A DNA stretch of 64,000 bases from Bryopsis sp. KO-2023. Lineage: Eukaryota; Chlorophyta; Ulvophyceae; Bryopsidales; Bryopsidaceae. The stretch is taken from the NCBI GenBank assembly GCA_030272585.1, contig BSYQ01000006.1:6535001-6599000 (forward strand). The letters are read 5' to 3'. The notes under the pieces were generated by a model. The model did not search any database. It saw only the letters and a list, made by a program, of their open reading frames with translations, and was not told where the DNA came from. This document shows, in pieces, positions 45,435 to 57,400 of the stretch. How positions within the stretch are numbered: position 1 is the stretch's first letter; each line of letters opens with the position of its first letter. Position numbers and translations under genes: made by a program.

Positions 45435-47784
45435 TCATGTTCGCCAGCGTGTGGACTCCTCCTCAGCAACAGCATCTTCCCACCAGGTTGATCGTTTGTA
45501 GCCCCTTCTCAGGAAAGCCATTGTGGAGCCTTCTTCTTCGGTGTTCAGCCCCATGGCTTCCAGCAGCTCTTCCTTGACATCATAGAGAGTAAACCGGACA
45601 CCATCTTCCGCAATGCATGCATACGAAGCATCATCTTGCTTCAGCATTACCTGTAGTGGGAAATTTTTGTTTCAGTGTGCGGACATCCTTGATATATACT
45701 TTACTGAATATGGGTTCCTCTGCAGTCCACCGATTGGCATTCCAATTGAAAACAAAGCCCACGGAAAGAATACCTGCCAAGGTCCTGGGTATTCCCTGAA
45801 CAAAGCTCCACTGTAGTTAACCAAGAAGGGCACCACTGCGATGCTCTTGGAATAATCCCTCTGTCTCAGGTAGAACACCGGTCGAAACTGAGACAAGAAT
45901 CTGAATTGGACATCTTGCCCAGGGAACCCAAACAACCCTAGATCTGCCCTCAAAGTGTCCAGCTGTAAATTCCATAGAATCAAAGGCTTGTCTCCGACAA
46001 TCTCCTTGGCATATGCCTCAATGGATGGCAGTTCAACCGTGCTGTGACTAATCACAATGTAAGTGTCAGCCTCTGTTGATTCTGGTGGGATTTTCCTCTC
46101 CCCTGCTCAGTACATTGTGATCGCACAAACAAAACTTTCAATTTTTTGGGTGTTGCTAGTAATCATTTAGACTCCCCTTTCAAAAAACTTGCCACCAGTT
46201 TTGATTGGTCTATTTTTCTGAAGTCTGTAACAGTTTGAAACAACTTCACAATCAGAACCTAGGCCAATGAAACATGAAACATGGAGGACGAAATCTGGTA
46301 GGGAACTCTTCTGACTTCATATCAAATCGACTTACTCATCCATTCTAGAGCAGGCATCCCCTCTCTTGTATGGCCAAATGCAACATTATCGGTTACCTCC
46401 AACTTGTAGGTGTACCTAGATGAATCGCACATACGAAAACAGAAAAGATCAGCTAAAGCAGTTTTGATGCAAGGGAAAAAAACAAAAACTGTCGGCTACA
46501 TGACTTGTTTAAAGTGCAAAATTTTTTGGATGGAGTCTTTGCACTTCAGTAGGACTTACTTCTTCTCTGCTACTCCAAGCTCAACTGAATCTGCCAACAG
46601 CACTCTGACTTTTCTACCTGCCTCAGCCAGCTGCAAAAATCCATGAACGAAATTCAATTATTTCACCAATCACAGAGCTTCCTCCTCCTTAGGGATAGTG
46701 AGTCTTGAAGTACCAATAACAAACATTCCAAAGTTGCGCCTTCAAATACATCAACTTTTCTTTCTCTGAAATTTCAGCAGGGACTCCACCCAGCAGTATT
46801 TGATTACCTATATGCATTCATATGCATACTCATTCCAAGCGAGGCAATCGGTGTCGAATTCATCTTAAATTTTTTTAAGGTTTTGCTACAGTTTTCAACG
46901 TCTTTACCGTGCCTTTTTTTCAGTTTGAATCGTGTAAAGGGAACGGCAGAAAAAGAAAACCCTTAGAACCATGTGGTAGGTTTACCTGAGTAGCACCGGC
47001 AAGGGCAAGCTGAATATTAGCATCAATTGAATCTTCAGATGACGATTTGTAACCTAAAAAAATCATTCGGGCTGAGTGCTACAATGTGAAATTCCTAAAG
47101 TAAATCATGAATGCAAATTCTGAAGATAGCTTCTGGAGGCTATACACATTGAGGTAAGACATTCAACAAAAGATCAAGTGATAAGTCCAACAGAAGAACA
47201 ATCGATCAACTCATTTACCATCAGAATTCAACCTAGTCAGGAATTGCAGCACTCAGTTTACTGTAGTTCTGTCGAATGAAAATAAATTCTGGTTTTTGGT
47301 CAAAAGCAAATTTCAGGATGCTGTCAGATTACTGAGACGATTCATCCACAAGAGAGCGAAATTCTTCCACCTCAGTGGCTACAATCATCATCAACACGTA
47401 GAATAAGAAAACCTTACTGTTTTCGCCTCCAGGCGGGGGAAACTCCACTTCCAGGCGCGTTTCACCAGCGTCCAACGCTTTCAAAACCGCGTTGGTTGCG
47501 TCTTTCACGAGCACTTCGTAGCTTTCAGGATTGTACAACATTCGGCCCCCCTGAAGATCCTTGGTGTCTGAAGCCGCCGAGACGTCTTCCGCCACCGTCG
47601 CCTTTGCAGGGGCGTCAGACGCGGAAGCCTCAGAGTCGGACGCGCATCGAGTCGCGACGGTGAAAAAGAATCTGTCCGTGTTTTTCGTTCGCGCGGGAGT
47701 TTGCAAGCGAGGTGGGCGCAGAAAAGGTCGGGCGGAGGCGGCGACGTGGGATCCTGATTCCGTTGGGGCGAACACACGAGACAT
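45435..47784 (-). CDS. DUF1995 plastid protein (LPA3-like)
   Basis: Exons: 47418-47784, 46986-47053, 46560-46630, 46336-46415, 45774-46102, 45435-45650 (376 aa, phases agree). The N-terminal 60 residues or so are basic and Ser/Ala-rich ([20 protein letters not shown]...), like a plastid transit peptide. DUF1995 follows: [19 protein letters not shown] with RLEVEFPPP, then [77 protein letters not shown] and the C-terminal [14 protein letters not shown]. Plant LPA3 of this family assists photosystem II assembly (CP43 insertion); a similar role here is inference. The gene is head to head with the rhodanese-like gene, 178 bp between starts. Confidence 0.88.
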
Positions 47785-47962
47785 TTCGGAGGGAATCGCC
47801 AGCAGGGCGAACACGGACGTTTCTTATGCAGATATTGGACATCACAGTCGACATCTTGTCTATTGATGATGTTGGTAGAATTGACGAACAAACGCGCGCT
47901 CGTTCCCCAGATTAGCTGACTCCTTGAGCAGACCGGCCTGCTCGACACAGCGAAAATTCGAC
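47785..47962. promoter_or_regulatory. Shared divergent promoter of two likely plastid genes
   Basis: Only 178 bp lie between the start codons of the DUF1995 gene (47784, minus) and the rhodanese-like gene (47963, plus). The short, CpG-containing spacer suggests co-regulated bidirectional transcription, for example by light. This is inferred from layout alone. Confidence 0.55.
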
Positions 47963-49227
47963 ATGATGCTGGGTCTAGCCAAAACATGTGCGAATCCTTT
48001 CGCTCGAAGCGTCGTCCGCCAGCCTTATGGAGTGTGTTTCAAAAGGAAACGAGGGCTGCGCCAGATCGCGCCAGTTCGATGTGATTATGAATCAACATCA
48101 GACGATCTGGCCGAAGGAACGTCGGCCGTGGAATTCATGGAAGATTTGGTCAGTAGATGATTGGCTGAATTCTCTCAAGAACTAGCTCTGGTTCCCTTTC
48201 CTCCCTGGGTCCAAATTGGCAAACTTCAATTTCATCGCTGGATTCAACTGTTGTGCGTATCCTTTGATGAAGAAGCCGTAAATAGCATTAAATTCTGATT
48301 GTTGGTTATTTATCTCTTTCTGTGGCTGTAAGGTTCTTTTTCTTCCTGTGTCCTCCACAATAAAATCCCCCATTGAGAATCTGGGTGATATCTGATTGCA
48401 GGCCAAATCTGAGGGGATTCGATTTGAAATTGTGGAGAATGATGAGGAAGATGAGGAAGACTGGGATGATCTGGTTGAGGAGCTTGGCGATCCATCATCG
48501 TTGGGCACCCTGGGTGAAGAATTGTACATATTTCTGATTTGAAATACCGAGCTAATCAGCCATGTATCTCTAGCGTGAATACATGTCTCTCGTGACTTCT
48601 TGAAGCAGGGAGTAATCTAAAACTGTTGCGTGGAATTTTGTGTTTGACTTCCTTGCAGGACTGAAGGGGATTGTGTCAGCCGAAAGCGATATTCCCTCTG
48701 CATATGCTGAGGAAATACCTCCACTGGATAGTTCTGGCCTTGAGTCTCTGAGAAATGATCGAGAAGTTGTTCTTCTTGATGTCAGAAGCTCGGTGGAATA
48801 TGCTGCTGGGTATGTTTCCCCTCTGTGAGAATTGAGAAGGAAATTAGTAACAAGACGAATCATTTCTGGGCTGAATCACCCAAAACAGTGAATGGGCTAC
48901 AGGATGGTTGCATCCTCAGTGTAACATAACGTTAGAATTTCTCCAGAATCAATAAGTGTTTTCTGAGAATTTTTCAATGTTTTGAATAATCACGTCTGGT
49001 TTTTTTCTGGTTGAAGGCACATGGAGGGTTCCCTCAACATCCCTATCAAAGCTCTTCAGAGGGATACCTTGAAAGATATATTAGCAGAACAAGGTTCAGT
49101 TATGGCCTCAGAATATGCAATTGTAGTGGTGGATTCAGGCGATCATCGGTCAAAGCAGGCTTTTGTGCGACTCAGCAGAGTCTTTCGAATTGAACACGTT
49201 TATTGTTGTGGACCTTACAACCACTAG
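47963..49227 (+). CDS. Rhodanese-like plastid protein lacking the catalytic cysteine
   Basis: Exons 47963-48148, 48402-48513, 48659-48809, 49017-49227 (219 aa, phases agree). Residues 1-45 (MMLGLAKTCANPFARSVVRQ...) are basic and look like a transit peptide. An acidic linker (NDEEDEEDWDDLVEEL) follows, then a single rhodanese domain with VVLLDVRSSVEYAAGHMEGSLNIPI and IVVVDSGDHRSKQAF. In active rhodaneses the second motif carries a Cys in the loop before the G-x-R-S stretch; here that position reads D-S-G-D-H-R, so sulfur transfer by the usual mechanism is unlikely. Such inactive plastid rhodaneses often act as scaffolds. Which plastid rhodanese this corresponds to I cannot say. Confidence 0.8.
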
Positions 49228-51475
49228 ACCAGTTAATAAAAAAATTTGGTCAAGCCCTCTCAGCTAGGTTAAGTAAGGTCTACTGAGGGTTTTTCCCATT
49301 GTTGCATGCCTATTGTGAGTGCTTTTCAACATGTATGAACCACTCATGAAATACTCTTTTAACATTGTAGAAAAGGGAAAACTTTCCACAAGAAACTCTC
49401 GAAACCAAACAGTTGGTTACAAGCCATGAAAACAACCGACATGAGTTCAGCTTCCCTCATTCTTTTCCACTAAATTACTCATTATCGGCATCAAATCCCA
49501 TTCTTAACAAACATACACGTGTACGACTTTCTTAAAGCCCACAATGTTTTTTATAGTTCAAACCCAGAAAATTCTCAAGGCAAAAAAGGGACAATAAAAA
49601 CTATTAAGAGCATCATCGGCACCCTAACAATAAAGTGATTCTAATGAATGTGAATGTGAATATATGATCACTTGGCGAAGGATCGATGCTGGCTGAACTG
49701 ATTCAGAAACCCATTCAATTTTTTTATCTTTCTAATGGTTGATGCACAGCGAAAATCTATCAGTCAAATATTTGTACAGCATCAAGTTCAACACTCAGCA
49801 CCCTACAAGTGAAATATGGCTGGAAATGAAATCTCACTACAAAATTGTCCTCGAGGAGGGGGATTTCCATTGTAAACCCCCCCCCCGAATACAGTACCCC
49901 GGGGTACAATAATTATAACTTTGGAAAAAAAATTCAAGGGGGTACACTATTTGGGGGTGTTCTATTTTTAGAGAGGGGGTTGGATCCTCCAGGGGGTATT
50001 TGGGAGGTAGGAAGGAGCTAATGCTCCATCCATCACTAAAAGATTCTTAACATTGCATAAAAACCAGGTTTGGGGTGGTAGGCCCGGGGGGAGGGGTCAC
50101 TTTTTGGGGGGTACACTATTCCGCGTTTGCTTCCAGGGGCGGCGGGGGGTACTATATTGGGGGGGGGGTACTCTATTTGGGGGGGGTACTGTATTCGGGG
50201 GGGGGGTTTATGGGCCCATTATCTTACAGGAGGTTCTTCTGGTCGGAACCAGAAGAAGGGAGGTCGGTGGAGGTTGGAGGTAAGTTAGGTGTTGGGTGTT
50301 GGGGTAAGATGTCGGAGGCCATTGAACTTTGAAAATACCCCACAGGCAGGGCACAGAGCCAACCCATCTTGGCTGCATTTTTGGTGCAGGTCTCATCACT
50401 CGCAAGCCGCCCTGTCAGGTGATTGCTGCGTGTCTGTCATCCGCGATGCTGTCCCGTATCCGACAGCATCAAACTTTGAGCACTCACACCTGTCCCCCCA
50501 AAAAATAACGAGAAATCTCGCGCGTCCCCACAACCGTCCCAAGTGCTGCGCCAAGGGCGTTCAACTTCAAGTCGTCGCTCGGTGGCGGCAGGGGTTTCCT
50601 AACCGATATTCGCCCCCACGAATAGATCAAGACAGCAGTAAGGTTTGTGTAGAACGCATGTCCTGCACACATATCAAAACTCAGCCCTTGTGTTCACACT
50701 TTTCAGTGTACCTCCCATGTGCCCACCACCAGAAAAAAAAAAACAAAAAAAACAGCGAGGGGCAATTTTAGATCAAGGGCGTCCGCGCTCGCTTGTTTAC
50801 GCAACTGTGAAAGCAGCAGGGCTGAAGTAAAAGATCAGCCTGACAGACTAAAGTGCTCAGGGTGATATAATCCCTGAGGAACCCCTCGCTCTTTTTTTTC
50901 CCCTCTAAGGTAGAACGTTTCGAGGTCGAGAGAGTTAAGCCAGCGTGTTCGGCGAATTTATAGAGTAACCGCAAGCGGCTGGAAACTTTTGTCACTCTTT
51001 TTCACCCGCAGAAAACGCGCGACGCTGAATTCAGGTTGGATTGATGTTTTCAGGGATTTCAAGCTGAAAGACCCAATATATTTACACAAGGAATGTCAAA
51101 GTGAGTGCGGATTGTTTTTTTGGAACTAGGCTTTTTTTCCCACTTAGGCATCTGAAGGTGGAAAAAACAGACAAATCTTACTGGGGTATTTTTCTCATTG
51201 TTGCACAATGGACTTTGTTGCTCCCCTCTCTTGTGCCATGCTCCGTCGACTACATATATATTTACTGTTTTGCAAATTGATATTGTTGCACTAAGACACA
51301 TTTGTGAGCAGAGAAGCCAAAACAAAGTGTGCTGATTACTGTTTTTTCTGGTCTGTTCAAAGTCGGTCCACATAACCATTTTGCAAGCAAGAAAGACTGT
51401 GTCCAAGCGAAGGTCGCATCCAAAACTGGGATTCTTTTGTTTTGCTCCGTCCTTTGCTTTGGGGAACAGAGCTCG
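49228..51475. other. Long intergenic region with TA-flanked element and CpG-rich promoter
   Basis: No coding sequence recognised. The first 600 bp are AT-rich and probably include the rhodanese 3' UTR. A small inverted-repeat element lies at 49875-50208. From about 50390 to 51050 the sequence becomes CpG-rich, which elsewhere in this window marks promoters; it may belong to the large gene starting at 51476. Confidence 0.5.
49875..50208. mobile_element. Small inverted-repeat (MITE-like) element with TA flanks and G-rich minisatellite core
   Basis: The ends are perfect inverted repeats of 26 bp, reading inward AA, C10, GAATACAGTACCCC (49875-49900 and 50183-50208). A TA dinucleotide flanks each side (49873-49874, 50209-50210), as after insertion by a Tc1/mariner-type transposase. 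The interior carries several irregular copies of a unit like GGGGGTAC(A/T)CTATTTGGGG, at about 49939, 50102, 50149, 50168 and 50185. No protein is encoded. Confidence 0.7.
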
Positions 51476-54400
51476 ATGTCTGGAAATTCTTGGATTGTGA
51501 AAAAACCAAGACCTGGTGCCCCCAGTGGTTCTGGATCCAGTGCATTCCAGGTATACACAGACCTCTCAATCAGCTGGCATATGTTTTCTCCTTGGCTAAT
51601 TCATTCAATTTCTAGAGTTTTTTTTCCCCTTTTTTGTATAACCACACGCTACATGCTTGATCTTGAATCTGGGATTTAAATTAATTATAGTTCTGTTTCG
51701 GGGCCTTACAAAAGAATTCCAAGCAATGTTCCAACGTGCGGGCTATGCTGAATTTTTTGTTGGAACTGTTTTTGAAGGTGACAATTGTCGAGGAGCCTGT
51801 GACTTGGGAAAAGAACGGGACTGACACAGACTCTCTAATTTCTTCAGAAGCAGATATTGGAGAGAGCTGTAGCAACAGTGTTCCGGGTAAATAAACAATC
51901 ACAGAATAAACATCCATCAGTAAAAAAAAAGATGAGGAAATGCACAGAGCAACATAAAGCGTCCAGATAACAGATTGTGGCGATGACAGAATCATTGACC
52001 ATTGTTTTGAATTGCAAGGAACCGGGGACATTATTTCTGTCGACACACCCCATTTCCCCTCAAGCTCAAGCGAAATGAGGAGTCTTGCTGAATGACCTGT
52101 TTTTTTCTGTTTCAGAATGTGGGAAATTATATGTGGATGAGCTGGGCAATTGATTTTTATTTTTATGCATATATTTTTGGTTTTTCTGTGACAGGTAGCT
52201 GTGGTGATGAAAGCCAAGAAAGCTCCGGACACAGAAATAACTCCCCTGGGCAGTTTGACACACCAAGACCCAGTGCACTAATGAAACCAAGCATTCCTCC
52301 ACTTGCGTGTCCCCCCAGGTTAGCACAAACAAAAAGAAACCTCTGCAGAGTCAAATAAAGACTGATTATTTTAAGGCTTCGCTCAGTTTATGTTATGTAA
52401 TGGTTAGGTTCCTGTGTCGCTTAACCTTGGGAAATTGTAGTGAAAAGTGAAATAATAAAATTGATCAGGACATTAACGATGTACAAAGTTTTCTGAATGA
52501 AAATCTTTGCGAGAGTTCTAGAGACTTCTTTCGTGAAAGCAATTTTCTTTCCATGTTGTATTTATTTTCAGGGAAATGTCCCAAATTAACAAACCTGTGC
52601 ATAATTATGTTTGATATGTTCGTTTCTCCTATTTGTTTTTGAAGTTTCTTTATGTTGCCACATCAAATGTATTTTCAAACATTGCAGTTTTCTTGGATCT
52701 GCCCCGGGCTTCAACTATAGTCTTAATGGTCGATGTGTCAAAATCAGCAACAGGTGGAATCACGAACACGAATCCGCAAACAACGCCACTCAGCTGGAAC
52801 TCTCTGCAGCTGGGGATTCAAGGTCCTATCACAACAGGGGGGCCTCCGGACACACCTCGGAGGAAGGGGCCGAACAATTTTCCTTGGGGGAAAAATCCAC
52901 CATCGAATCCATGCCATATCTGACCCCCCGATTGGGCTGGAAAGAAGACGTGGATAGACCACCTACACCGGATCGAAACGGATTCGAGGTGCCGATTGCA
53001 AGAAAACCGTTTGTGGGTGAACGAGACCTGGGTCCGAATTCCACCCGTTCCAAGTCACCAACACCGAATCCGTTGGCACTTAATATCCCCCCCAAGGAAC
53101 ACCAGGAAACCATCCATGGAGAGGTACTCTAGAAGTAGAAATATTCGTCCATAGAACCAGGAATCGAATTTGTGCGCGGCTTGGCCTTTTGAACTTGAGT
53201 TTTCAAAAAGTATCTTCCGGTCTTGGTTGTGTATATTCATGCAGTCTTGTTTTATGGGGGTCTCCTGGCCAATACATCTGTTCTTATATATGTATATATA
53301 TCTTCAGGACGAACGTTTCTACTTTTAGAGTACTGGGATCTTTCAATTTTTTGTCATTTTTTGTTTTGCTTCTCTGAGTGCAGAAGTTTTTTCATGTTCA
53401 TGTTTCTATTTTATTTTTTTTTGTGTGTGGGGGAGGGGGGGGACAGCAAGTCACGATGACATTTTGATTGAACTACATTTACAGAACCAGACGCCAGCTC
53501 TTGAACGGCGATGTAAATCAAACGACGTGAACGATTGCACATGTAGAAGAAACAATGAGTCAATAATAATCTCAGTGAAACTGATTGTTTTGCTTTATAA
53601 GGATAATTGTGAAATTGTAGGTGAATTCTCCAAAGCAATCTGCAGATTCAGATGAAGTTGCCCAGCTAAGCGCCCGCCTGGGTTCCCCTCTCCCAGAAGA
53701 TTTCTATCAGTCCACCACAACCGCTTCTTCCAACGAGCCTCGCCGATATTCTAATTTGATTTTCGAGAGAGCCCAGGATTTTTTGATGGGCTGGATGGTG
53801 CAACACCCCCCAGGGATTTCCGACTCTGTGAAAATGGCATCTCCTTTTTCCATGTCGTCCAATGAAGGGGGGAGTTCATCAGGGCAATTGGAGTCCGAAG
53901 TCACAGTGTCCGATTTAGTTCACCAGAGGGAAGGCATCCCACGGCAGGTAAGCAAAAGAACAAATGAGATTTTGACACATGTAGGTTATCTGAAATGATT
54001 TTGATGCATTTAGGGTTTTTGTTAAGTTTGGGAATAAAGTGTATCTTGTGGAAACAATATTTGGCGATCGGAAGAAATTATGGTTGACGAAGTTCCAGGA
54101 ATGAATTGGGGGGGAGTGTATGATCAACCCAGACTCAGTAAGACAACACAGTCCCCTGGTCAGTTTCAAGAAATCAGATCCAACAGTGAATGATCCTCAT
54201 CTGAAATTTGAATCTTGGAGTAAAAAATGGCGTGATGGAGGGGAAGAGAATCACAAAATGGAAAGCTGTAGCATGTTGTGGTGATGTTTTTGGACAGGAT
54301 TCGCCAGTGGTCCTGCCCAGGCTGACTCCCTTGTTGCCACAAGTGCAGAAAAACACGCTGCCAGAAATCACTGAAAGAGGAAAAGAAATTGAAGGAGGGT

Positions 54401-57400
54401 CGGAGTCTGAATCTGATCAAGAACCAGAGGTGCTCTCACAGCACCCCATTGAATTGAATGGAACCATCTACATTTCTGTTGACCCAAGAACAAGCAACCA
54501 AGTGTTGGAGATTTATGTTATGAGCCAATGCAAGGCTGTGTCTTTATTGCAGGACATTGGGAGAGTTCCTTCGATTCCTCGGAGTGCCGGAGCAAGGGAA
54601 AGGATTAAACACAGCGAAAGGTATGCAACGATGACTTGTTTTTCTTCCCCCCGAAAGGAAACAGCAGCGCACATCCAGTGACTAAAACCAACTTGCTCGA
54701 CCTTGCGGTGGTTTTCCTACCAGAATTCCCAGCATTCTCTGAAGGTTTTCCCATAACAGAATTGGCCCCCGACTTTTTTTTATTTTTCTCGATAGGTGGG
54801 AGGACGATGATGATAGTTTCTTGGAGTTGTCCATCAACACCAAATCAGACTCGGGAACCACGGAAACATTTAGCAGTTTTAAATTGCCTTTGGACGAGAG
54901 TGGGAATGATCAAGTGTTAGCCTCCAGGACATCAGCTAACAAGGATATACCTCCCCCCCTTCCCAGTCGGAGGTCTTCAAAGTCTGTCACCAGCGGCAGG
55001 TGCGCTTGTGCTTTTTTGGAAAAGGCTGATAATCCTGCCTTCGATTTTTGGGAAAAGCTGAAAATCCTCCCTTCTCTGGATTTTCTTCGGCACTTTCAAA
55101 AATACAATTTTACATATTTTCCGATGACATTCTCTTGATTGATATTATTTAAGAACTGATAACTTTTGAATTGGATCCAATTTGTGTAAGGTGAATCCCA
55201 GAAAATTCTAAATAAATTCCACCAATTTTTGTTTACAGGTGAAATATGCATGCAACCTAGGCAATAAACTTGCAAAGTCTTACCGGAAAAATAGTGGATC
55301 ACAGCACAATAAGCGAGAAGGTCCTCACCTTTTGTTTGTGATTTTCAGACCTCCCAGGCCACAGCAATCCCAAGACGGCAAGAACAAGAGGGCGGACGCA
55401 AACCGCTTAGCCAACATGCTGCAACATGAAGATTCCGAGGACCTGTTTCGCGACACTGCGAGAGTGCGAGAATACGTCCGAGCCCTCCAATCTATCGCAA
55501 GAACTGGATCCATCACTTCCGTCAGGCGGGCGCTGGGCGTGGAGGAGCCCGAATCCGAAATTTCGGAAATTTGCGAGATGGTTGATGCCTTGGAAGCGCA
55601 GTCGACTAACCCGACGGGTTCCGAAGGAAACGCAGCACGGAAATTGACAATGTTTTGGGACGCTGAGGAGGCGTCGCCCGACGGGCCAGTATTCTGGAAG
55701 GAGGAAACGGCGGACGAGGTTAAGCGAATGGCGACGTCCATGATCGAAGAGGCGGAGGACTACTATTCGATGGATCTTGAAGAAACCAATGGATCCGAAC
55801 GGGAACGGTGCGACAAGGTCGGGAAAAACCAAAAATTCGACGATGAGGTGCGCCTGTTGACGTCAAACCAATTCGCCGCCGTGGCAGAGCAGCTTCGGGA
55901 AGTGATCAAGGTGAAATCGTCGAGATTGGACGCAGATGAATCGGGCGAGTTTTCTAACAGGAGTGGCTCGGAAAGGGCCGGTTCTGGACCGTCGAAGGAC
56001 CGGGTGGAGTCCAAGAGTGGGATTTCTGGGAAGAATAGAAAGAACGAGTTGCAAGGGACGAGTCAGAGCAGCGGGAAGCGAACCCCGAGCACAAGGAAAG
56101 GGTTCCAGAAACTGACGTCTTTCTTCCGCCGCCGGACGTCGAAGAGCCAAGATAGCGGCTCGTCGTTTTCTTCGCACACGGAAACGCCGAGACAAGAAGA
56201 ACAGCCCCCTCCAGCGTTGAACACCGTTGAAGAGGCCCCGTCTGACGCTTCGTTTCAAATAGCACTGCCCCCCCTTCTTGAACCGCATGGGTCAGGTTCT
56301 GCGATACAGACACCCCACCCCTTGGAAGATGTGATGTCGACGCGCAACGAGGGCCAAGGTGGATCCGCGAAATCGCTGGGGGGATTCGCGGCTGGGCGCT
56401 CGGGCGAGGCGTCGGCGGAACGCTCTGTGGGCCTGTTGCCCTCGGCGTACGCAAGTTCAAAGAGCATCGACAGTGGGAAGTCCGAGTCTTCGTTAGAAGA
56501 GCGGTTCTACATGTTGAAGGTGAACTTCGTTCTCAAGGTTCGTTAAAAGTACAGGATGTAATTCGATGCCAGCCAATCGATCCATTCTCTAGATGGCAAT
56601 ATATAAACATGGATTTAACAGATATCCAGATATAGAACTGTATCTGCCTGTTAACTTCCCTGGCGAAGGAATCAGCTTTTTGAGAAAAAGCTCTTGTCGA
56701 AAACAATGTTTTCCACCTAATGAGAACTTCATCATTCATAATGGGTACAAAAAATCGCTGTACAGTATTAACAAAAGTCGCCAGCACCCTGGTGCATGAA
56801 GTTTCAAAGATCCTCCAATGATTGAAAGTACTTAATTGAGTTTTCTTTTGGTTTCGTGGCAAAGTAGAAGGACATGAACTCACCTGATGAACACCCACCG
56901 CCCAGAAACATTGCTTCTGCATGTGGTGAGGCCACAGGCTCCGGGGAAGTGAAAGCAGCCCTCGTTTCGAGGGCATCCTCTCAGTCTTGCCCGGAAATTC
57001 CAGACATAGAGCCCACCCATCAGATATCACTGCAGAAGCCTCAAGGATACATACCCACGAACGACATCAACAGCATTCTGCAAGAGTCCAAGGTCGATGC
57101 TTTCAGATTGCGAGGGCCACTGACTGATTCACAGCTGAAGTCGGTACTTAAAATCAATGGCAAGTGGAAGACTGACTGGGAGCTGAGCGACAGCTATGAT
57201 TCCTTGTGTCAAGTCATGGAGCTTGGCTGGGTGTTCAGGAAGGGCCTGGAAAACAGTGACACTCTCATAGTAGGTCAAATCTCAACAGTTGTTTGGCATG
57301 AATGTCATTTATTTCCAAACCACCCATTGAATGTCGCAGTAGATATGGGAGGAAACCCTATTCAGTTGATATTCCTTGCTGTGGTACAATTGCTGCAAGA

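Noticed and set aside
55325..56467. Minus-strand frames up to 168 codons opposite the large exon of the unassigned gene
   Set aside because: CpG-rich antisense of a real exon; Ser/Arg-rich composition with no domain.
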